Position numbers and translations under genes: made by a program. The notes under the pieces are model-generated. The model made no database searches and was not told where the DNA came from. It was given only the letters and a program-made list of their open reading frames with translations. From Lichtheimia corymbifera B2541 (Eukaryota > Mucoromycota > Mucoromycetes > Mucorales > Lichtheimiaceae), in assembly GCA_000697475.1 (NCBI GenBank), contig JNEU01001139.1, forward strand, positions 1 to 64,000: a stretch of DNA of 64,000 nt, given 5' to 3'. Of the stretch, positions 58,004-64,000 are shown in pieces (position 1 is the first letter of the stretch; each line of letters starts with the position of its first letter).

Positions 58004-58749
58004 CGATGAGAGGGCGCGAGCTGAAAGGTCGATCTTATTGGTGGAGGGTGCATGATGCATACTTTTCCCCTATTATGCTATGCCTATAGTAAGGTCCGCC
58101 TACGATAGCCTGCATGGAAATTTTTCAAGTTGACCATGGTATGGTTAATAAGGCAAAAACGATCACTGGATCGGAAATCATTTTGTTTGAAAGTGAATGA
58201 AGCGTGAGACGTAAAACTGTTGGTCACCATGTCTCGCAAGAAGGTCGCCCCAGGATGATTTTATTCCAGTTGACAGCAGCAGAGAATGGTGAGAGGCTTT
58301 TAGCATTAAAAGATGCTTTTCGATGCGCTGACCATTTCTGGAATATTAACCATGCCATGTTTGCTTGTGCAATCTTGAGGTGTTAAGTATTATGAGTGAT
58401 CTTATTATGGGTGGGAGCGTGGTTGGTAGTATATGTATGCAAAGTGAGGGACACTTTCTTGTTAAGGACATCATCGAGCATACTAGGGAAAAGGATGGTT
58501 CGGAATGGATTGAGGAAAAGGCTGATGCTTGGATCATCCATCATCGTGGTAAAATGCAAAATGACACACACCCTTTTGCTATACGTGAGGATCATTCCTT
58601 TTATTTATGTGTACCTTATTGTCTATCATTAGGATGATGAATATGATGGGTGTGTAGTGTGTTTGAGTGGATGGAGGGTGTGTGGAGGGTAACTGGGTGG
58701 TCTCAGTGTAATAGCAGTGGGGATTTAAAGTTGGGGGACGACAGCTACA

Positions 58750-59350
58750 CGACTTGGAGACAACGCTCCGTCCTCTCCTTTTATGCCATTCACGACATCC
58801 CGATCAAGGTAATGTATTATAAAAGAGTGCTGTTGCTGGTTGTGAGATATTAATGTAGTTCTGAACAGGCGTACTCAAGTGTGTCCAAGTGCTGAGGAAT
58901 GAGCGTGGTTGCCACGGCGATATCGCTGCTTCCTCTTGTTCGTTGTTATTCCCGCTCTACGCTTGGTGCCGAGGCACATTCAGAGCCCAATGTCGCAGCA
59001 GAACTTGTTCCATTGATCTCAAAGACGTGGCTCCTTTGGCTTTTTGTTTCGGGTCAACTGCACTGCACCATTGTTTCGGTTCCCAGTAACGAACAGCAGC
59101 GGGTCTTTATGTATATGGAAAAGGCAAGTGTAATGGAAAAGGCGTTTAATGTATATGTGTGCTAATAATGTATTGAATAGGTGCTTGGTCAAGCAATGTA
59201 ACTTTGGGGCATCATCATCTCTTTGGGTTCAACTCCCAGCATGTACCTTTCGGCTATTCGACGCCTGTCTATGCACAGAGTATACAGCGCTTCTCGTGAT
59301 ATCTGTTGATGATTACTCTTTGCGGAATGGATGAATGAGGAATCAATATG
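58750..59350. repeat. Diverged dispersed repeat, copy 2
   Basis: Direct-orientation match to 2600-3200. It includes AAGGTAATGTATTATAA...TGCTGGTTGTG near 58810, TCGTTGTTATTCCCGCT near 58940 and the tRNA-like GGGTTCAACTCCCAGCATGTACCT near 59225-59250. The flanking minus-strand pseudogene (59350-59600) extends the match. Confidence 0.5.
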
Positions 59351-59600
59351 TCTTTCTGGGAAGGATGAACGAGAACAATGAGCCCGCGTAATAGCGAATG
59401 TGATGGCCTTCCTTGTCAGGATCGAACTGGCCTTGAAGAATCTTCCAGTGCTTTCTCAAGAGATCGAACCGACCGTCGCTTGTAGCTCACGATTTGGCCT
59501 GCAGACTTGCTGTCTTCCGCTACGATGATGTTCACAGTATTCACAAGCATGGCTTACCTTTCCCTTGGCAGGAGGTTGCTTGATGTAGTCTCATATCTCG
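59350..59600 (-). pseudogene. Frameshifted coding remnant, unknown family
   Basis: On the minus strand one frame gives LVNTVNIIVAEDSKSAGQIVSYK and then fails. A frame offset by one nucleotide continues as GRFDLLRKHWKILQGQFDPD and EGHHIRYYAGSLFSF before a stop. The two look like adjoining parts of one conserved protein broken by an indel. A more decayed relative lies on the minus strand at about 3240-3330. I cannot name the family. Confidence 0.35.
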
Positions 59601-59886
59601 ATGACATTTAGAAGGATGCATCCAAGATCCCCATTCCTATATCATTCTACTCAATTAAAACTGGCGGTTACTATAGTATGAATGTAAGGTGGAGAATGTT
59701 GTCAATGGGCAGTAAGGCTTCATCGGTTGCATACACATATACGCATGGATCAGTTGGTGGGTGAATACAATAATGATCAAGCCAGACAAATGCCTTGTGG
59801 GTCAACATTGATATTCAGCAAGACCGCCTGAGACGAGGGTGGACAAACACGGCTTTCCTTTTTTCTTTCTCCCAAACAAAACAACA

Positions 59887-60501
59887 ATGGCTGAGAAGAA
59901 GCTCAATGCAAACACATGTTACAACCTCTCTTTCTTCAAAGGTGTGTTCATTGCTATACTCGATATATTGCATTGCATGCAGGGAACTAACTCATGGGAT
60001 CTTTGAATTGGGTATGTAGATATCATGAAGGAGCTTCGTCGCGTTGACGATAATATTATCCCTCGTCTCAACACCACCGATACTCATTCCGAAAAGGCGT
60101 GTGGCGAGTTCTTTGCTCAGCTTGCGGATTCATACAAGAAGCGTGAGGAGGCTGTAGACTACTGTCTCAAGGTAAGGAAGGATGCAAGGCTGAGAAGACT
60201 ATATCATATTAAATGCATTGGTAGGTGATGGATGAGCAAATCGCCAAGAAGACCAAGTTACTCGAAGAAGATCCTGATGACTATGATACGCAATCTAGCT
60301 TATTCTCGGATGAGACCAAGGTAAGCGATGATGTGGAGGAATAATAGTAGATGGATTTTATTAACGGCGTATCCATCTCAACAGCGTCGCATGATCGCGA
60401 ATGAATTGGTGGTTGAGGATATTGTTCGTGCTCGTTCTCTACAAGTCTTCAAGAACAAGTGCAAGATATTTGACACCTCCTCGCTAGAGCTCAAGTCATG
60501 A
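59887..60501 (+). CDS. MIX23: MIX23 / caffeine-induced death protein 2 family
   Basis: Small mitochondrial intermembrane-space protein family (human CCDC58, fission yeast Cid2). Model: join(59887..59941, 60020..60171, 60225..60320, 60385..60501), 139 residues, matching the family length. Visible: CYNLSFFKDIMKELRRVDDNIIPRLNTT in parts, an ACGEFFAQL segment holding a conserved Cys, YKKREEAVDYCL, and a C-terminal ANELVVEDIVRARSLQVFKNKCKIF. The paired Cys residues suit Mia40 import as known for MIX23. It is convergent with TOM7. Confidence 0.88.
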
Positions 60502-61298
60502 TCGATTACGACTATTACCACGATAGATCCTATACACAATAGTGCATTTGTATTACCAACACGACACGCACACGCTAGCACGTCAGTGAAGTCAATTCCA
60601 ATACAAGGCAGAGTCGATACAATTATTGGCATCTGGAAAACTTTAATTTGAATAAGGATGATTGGGATATGATCTACTTGGGTTATGGTAGCAGAGTGGG
60701 ATAGTTGCTTCGGTTGGATCGGATCTCCAGACAAAAGTCTATGTGCTTTTCTTTGTGTATTGACGCCCCTGATGATATTCCTATGAAACATGCCGATTCA
60801 GAGTTCAGGATAGAAAATCAACATCCATGATACCTCGTTGCTAAGCACATTTGAGCAATCGCTGATCACAATAGCGTGCTTTGACACCCCCCGCAACATT
60901 CTTAGCTTATGACTGAGTAAAAGGAAGATTGAATAAAAGGCGGTCTTTATGTTGTAATGCGACGTGTAAGCGAATCCATCTGCAGATGCTTTAAAGTTGT
61001 ATTTGTCGTCAAGCATTTGTATAGCTGTAAAGTCGTTTCTTTAACATGTCTATTATATTTGTGCTGCGTTTCCGTACTTTCATGGCTATAACTCAATACT
61101 GTAGACCACTGTAGCCAATGGATAATCCCAAGCTTACAGCGAGCCATCCATTCCCACTAGCTTTTCTCGCATATGATTTGTCGTGTCGTGTATCCACAAG
61201 TCAAATGAACAAGATGTTTGCGTTCGCATATTTTTCCCCATTGTGTATAGCTGTACAGGCGGGGTTGCTTTTTTTATACGATGTGTGGGGGTTGTTGT
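60502..61298. other. Convergent 3' region, MIX23/TOM7
   Basis: About 800 bp without a supported gene. Minus-strand open frames at 60378-60791 and 60798-61016 are shadows or lack features. Confidence 0.4.
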
Positions 61299-61583
61299 TT
61301 ACTTTTTAGCGAGAGGACTAATGAGCCTATTGCAAGAGTATAAGTATCCAGGATAATATCAACATCATTTGTATCATATACTTACTTGAGCAACGAAGGC
61401 TTGGGGTTGCTACGGGTCATGCCAAGGTAAATGACGACGGGAATGAAACCCCAGTGCAAGACTTGCTTGGAAAAGTCAATAACCTACGACAAGTACGAGA
61501 GACGATGAGTACGTTGAAAAGAGAGTAATAGTGTCATAGCTAATTCGCACCTTCCAGATAGATTCCTTTGTAGAGTCGTTCAT
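61299..61583 (-). CDS. TOM7: Mitochondrial import receptor subunit TOM7
   Basis: Tiny tail-anchored subunit of the outer-membrane TOM complex. Model: complement(61299..61326, 61386..61483, 61551..61583), 52 residues, in phase. It reads MNDSTKESIWKVIDFSKQVLHWGFIPVVIYLGM, in continuous but split exons, then TRSNPKPSLLKLISPLAKK. The HWGFIP.VIYLG helix with its conserved Gly-Phe-Ile-Pro and the P.P.LLKL.SPLA end are diagnostic of Tom7. All three exons are too short to stand out as open frames. The two introns are 67 and 59 nt. Confidence 0.92.
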
Positions 61584-62028
61584 GGTATGAAAACAACAGA
61601 TAAAGAATTTGCGATTCCTTGGTGGAGCTAAAATATGGACACCGACCACTGAGGATCCATGTCATCCACAAGCAGTAATAGGCTCCCAATCCACCCATAC
61701 TATCCTCTCTGTATTTCTTGCTGTACTAGCACTTTGGATTTATGATGATCCATTTTCTACCACGAATAAAGACATGCTCTTAATAGCCTGCACATATATT
61801 ACAATAACATGCATGTTAATATGCATTGACAACATATCATCCATCCCAGTAATTCTCATCCACATGATCCACTAGTGGCACAAAAGAATGCTTCATTTTC
61901 TCCTTTTAATGCGATTATATGAACGATTCGACAAAGGGGGAGTGGGGTAACGGGGAATGGCGTTGATGTGGCTACGAGAAGGGGTAAACAACATGATATT
62001 TGTAAAGTGATGGAGAAGAACGTACATA
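61584..62028. other. TOM7 promoter and DUF202 3' region
   Basis: 445 bp. The open frame at 61609-61875 (+) is antisense to the TOM7 upstream region and has no supporting features. Confidence 0.4.
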
Positions 62029-62465
62029 TCATAGCTTGAGTAATAAGACCAAAAGCACAATGTAGGTCGCCATGGTTACCGCTGTGGTGAGAATGACCCA
62101 GTCGCCACTTGTTTTGAAAGGTATACTAAGGTCGAATACATCGCCTGCCGTTCGCCGCCTCCAAACAGCAATAGCCAACATTGCCAACCCAAACACAAAG
62201 AACGTAATGCCAATCTTGTAGAATTCACGAGTGAACACCTTGAGAATGAGCAATCCTGTCGAGAATGCTGCAAGAGCTGTACGCCAATAAGCACCTTCAA
62301 ACGTCCGTTGTCGAGCTAATACCTTGCATAAGTACAGTTTGCCTGCAGACTCTCTTTTTGCCAATGCCAACCTCGTAAATCCTGTAACTCAGTTTGCGTC
62401 AAGAGAACCGATTGCTCCCGATGTCCTCGAACCATGCGTGGTTCCTTTTTGCGATGGAAATGCAT
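62029..62465 (-). CDS. DUF202 membrane protein
   Basis: Model: complement(62029..62315, 62372..62465), 126 residues; one 56-nt intron joins ELQDLR to ARQRTFEGAYWRTALAAFSTG (split). A cytosolic basic head (HFHRKKEPR) precedes the DUF202 signature R.RT..A..RT.LA and three hydrophobic segments: AAFSTGLLILKVF, IGITFFVFGLAMLAIAVW and VTMATYIVLLVLLL. This matches the YidH/DUF202 small membrane proteins (also fused to SPX-VTC proteins in yeasts). Function unknown. Without the intron the first Met of the long frame lies inside the intron. Confidence 0.82.
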
Positions 62466-63444
62466 AGTGTATAGTATTAGTTGAAGGAGGGAAAAAGAAC
62501 CAGTGAGAAAAAAGGTGTGCTATCCCGCAAGCGTTTCAATTGCATTGCCGGTCATTTGACGAACCATGACACCGCTCATATCATCATCAACCTAGTATTC
62601 AACCTTGTCTCCTGTCTCAACTCTCCACTCTTCCCCATTCTTATTGTTTTGTTAGTCTATTAGCCCTAAATATAGTAGAGATAATAAAAGACAAAAGCAA
62701 TGGTATGGCATCCCGAACACGTTTAGACTGCTTTACTGTGAGTTGCATGCATATGTGTTTGAAGAAATCATTACTGTCTTTGTTGGCGGTTGCAAGGGGT
62801 GAAGATAGTAGATACAAGCAGCGGCAATTTATATATACAACATCGAGAAAATGGTGGAGAGGAGAGGAGTGTGAATGTGGATGGGGAAAAGGGGGTACAA
62901 GGCATGTCCTACATTGGTGATTTGATAAGCATGTACACGTGGTACTATACCGAAAACTGCCAGGCCAATATCCATCATGAATGCCGTTAGCATGAAACGT
63001 AATTATGTCAAGGACTGCAGTGAAGGAACATGTCAATGTACTTTTGGTGTTGCCTAATGTGTGTACAACAGAGAGATTAGATATGTTGTAGAATCGCGTA
63101 TTATCTTTTTATCATAACCCTTAATCCATCTTCTATGAACCCCATATTGCCTTTGTCCAGTGGTGAGGCGGTACAATACATTGGATGGAACCCAGATCAG
63201 GTCTTTCTTTCCTTTGACGTTGTGTTTTCTCTCCTCTCTAAAAATGGCGTCAGTGACACAGTGAAGTAAAAAATAACCTCATTGCCTTGATTGGGCCATA
63301 CGATATTTTTCCAAGGTTTCTGTGCGTCTATTGATTCAATTACAACAATGAAAATGTACCTTCCTCTTTCTTCTTCCTTTTCTTTGTTCCCATACCGTTC
63401 ACTATTATCATTCATCCATTGTCACCACCCTTTTACATTCCTTG
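62466..63444. other. Gene-free region before the last gene
   Basis: About 980 bp. A/T-rich with C/T-rich stretches near 62600-62640 and 63360-63420; the latter is the likely leader of the next gene. No gene supported. Confidence 0.4.
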
Positions 63445-64000
63445 ATGCGTTGGCTCTTGATCTTCCTTATCGTTCTTCACGTTGTCGTCCTCGTGTACCC
63501 ACAAGAGGTAGGTGGCGGTGCTGATCCTTCTGGAGGTGGTTCGCAAGTACCTTCACCAGACCCACCACCACAAGAAAGCGATTCACAGCAACCACCTGCA
63601 ACCACACAAGCACCAGAACCAACAACAACAGCTGATACCAAGCCGCCAGAATCGAGCCAACAACCTGAGCTAACTCCTACTACACAAAATCCAAATCCAC
63701 CTCCTGCAACTTCGTCTAATCCCCCTGTTGAACAACCTTCCTCATCCGAAAACAAACCTACTACCACCAACAATCCAACACAGCCTACATCATCGAATAA
63801 TAATGATAAGCCAGCACCCAGCTCATCAAATGATGCTAATAAGAGCAAGGAGTCGGATAAACCTACAACCAGCAATGGTGATTCGACAACCGGTGATGAT
63901 GCTTCGAAAACTGGATCCCCCACATCTAGCGCTTCAGGATCATCAAGCGATAATCCCAAAAAGAAAGATGATGGTGATAATGATGTCCCTGTAGGCACTG
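63445..64000 (+). CDS. Secreted Ser/Thr/Pro-rich protein, 3' truncated by window
   Basis: ATG at 63445 opens MRWLLIFLIVLHVVVLVYPQE, a clear signal peptide. About 165 residues of mucin-like sequence follow: Pro/Gln/Thr-rich at first (PPPQESDSQQPPATTQAPEP), then Ser/Asn/Lys/Asp-rich (PTTSNGDSTTGDD), ending in KKKDDGDNDVPVGT at the window edge with no stop. This composition suits a heavily O-glycosylated wall or membrane-anchored protein (for example a Wsc/Mid2-like stress sensor or a GPI protein). The defining C-terminal part is not in view, so no family is assigned. Confidence 0.65.
   Translation, partial: MRWLLIFLIVLHVVVLVYPQEVGGGADPSGGGSQVPSPDPPPQESDSQQPPATTQAPEPTTTADTKPPESSQQPELTPTTQNPNPPPATSSNPPVEQPSSSENKPTTTNNPTQPTSSNNNDKPAPSSSNDANKSKESDKPTTSNGDSTTGDDASKTGSPTSSASGSSSDNPKKKDDGDNDVPVGT

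Larger units (their letters stand above)
58004..59886. other. Gene-free region with decayed repeat copy 2
   Basis: 58004-58750 has only short frames. One (58204-58386) is slightly protein-like (GERLLALKDAFRCADHFW) but unrecognised. 58750-59600 is the second copy of the dispersed repeat. 59600-59886 is the probable promoter of the MIX23 gene. Confidence 0.4.

Noticed and set aside
63477..63998. 173-codon minus-strand frame at right edge
   Set aside because: Opposite strand of the signal-peptide-bearing Ser/Thr/Pro-rich gene; its Gly/Val/Ser-rich composition is what the complement of Pro/Thr/Ser codons gives.

Overview
This window is nuclear DNA of a fungus. Nearly every gene is split by short (about 45-90 nt) GT-AG introns, with short intergenic gaps, moderately AT-rich sequence and A/T-rich 3' ends. 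The gene set points to fungi: ERG6-type sterol C-24 methyltransferase, a GPI-anchored chitin deacetylase, D-xylose reductase, an SPX-RING protein and a Cid2/MIX23 protein. The intron density, the C-biased codons in ribosomal and ATP synthase genes, and a WNK-type kinase suggest an early-diverging fungus, probably Mucoromycota. That placement is inference, not proof.

Layout. 0-8 kb is an accessory region: a hAT transposase tail, a 632-codon unknown gene with no 5' end, a decayed dispersed repeat, and a 2.8 kb element with subterminal inverted repeats and a possible TAA target duplication. 8-53 kb is a dense housekeeping block: tRNA-Pro(AGG), GOT1, ERG6, an AHA1/HCH1-type Hsp90 co-chaperone, xylose reductase, an AMP-forming ligase, SPX-RING, RPL11, a Gfo/Idh/MocA oxidoreductase, proteasome beta1, a WNK-like kinase, an amino-acid permease, CSN6, ASN1, a U1A/U2B'' snRNP protein, RPB3, an arabinokinase-like glycosyltransferase, DCP1, RPL23, chitin deacetylase, a Sec14-like protein and ATP1. 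53.4-59.6 kb is a second accessory region: large near-perfect inverted repeats, several copies of a foldback element, a tandem module related to the foldback arms, and a second copy of the decayed repeat seen at 2.6-3.3 kb. 59.9-64 kb returns to genes: MIX23, TOM7, a DUF202 membrane protein and the start of a secreted Ser/Thr/Pro-rich protein cut by the window edge.

The genes are unlinked housekeeping functions (ER-Golgi traffic, sterol synthesis, proteostasis, transcription, splicing, mRNA decay, translation, respiration, mitochondrial import, cell wall), not one pathway. The strongest unusual signals are the inverted-repeat/foldback cluster just 3' of ATP1, the 4.2-7.0 kb element, and several micro-exons and GC-AG introns inside conserved genes. 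Exon coordinates were worked out by hand from splice signals, reading phase and remembered family conservation; every multi-exon model given as final closes in phase.
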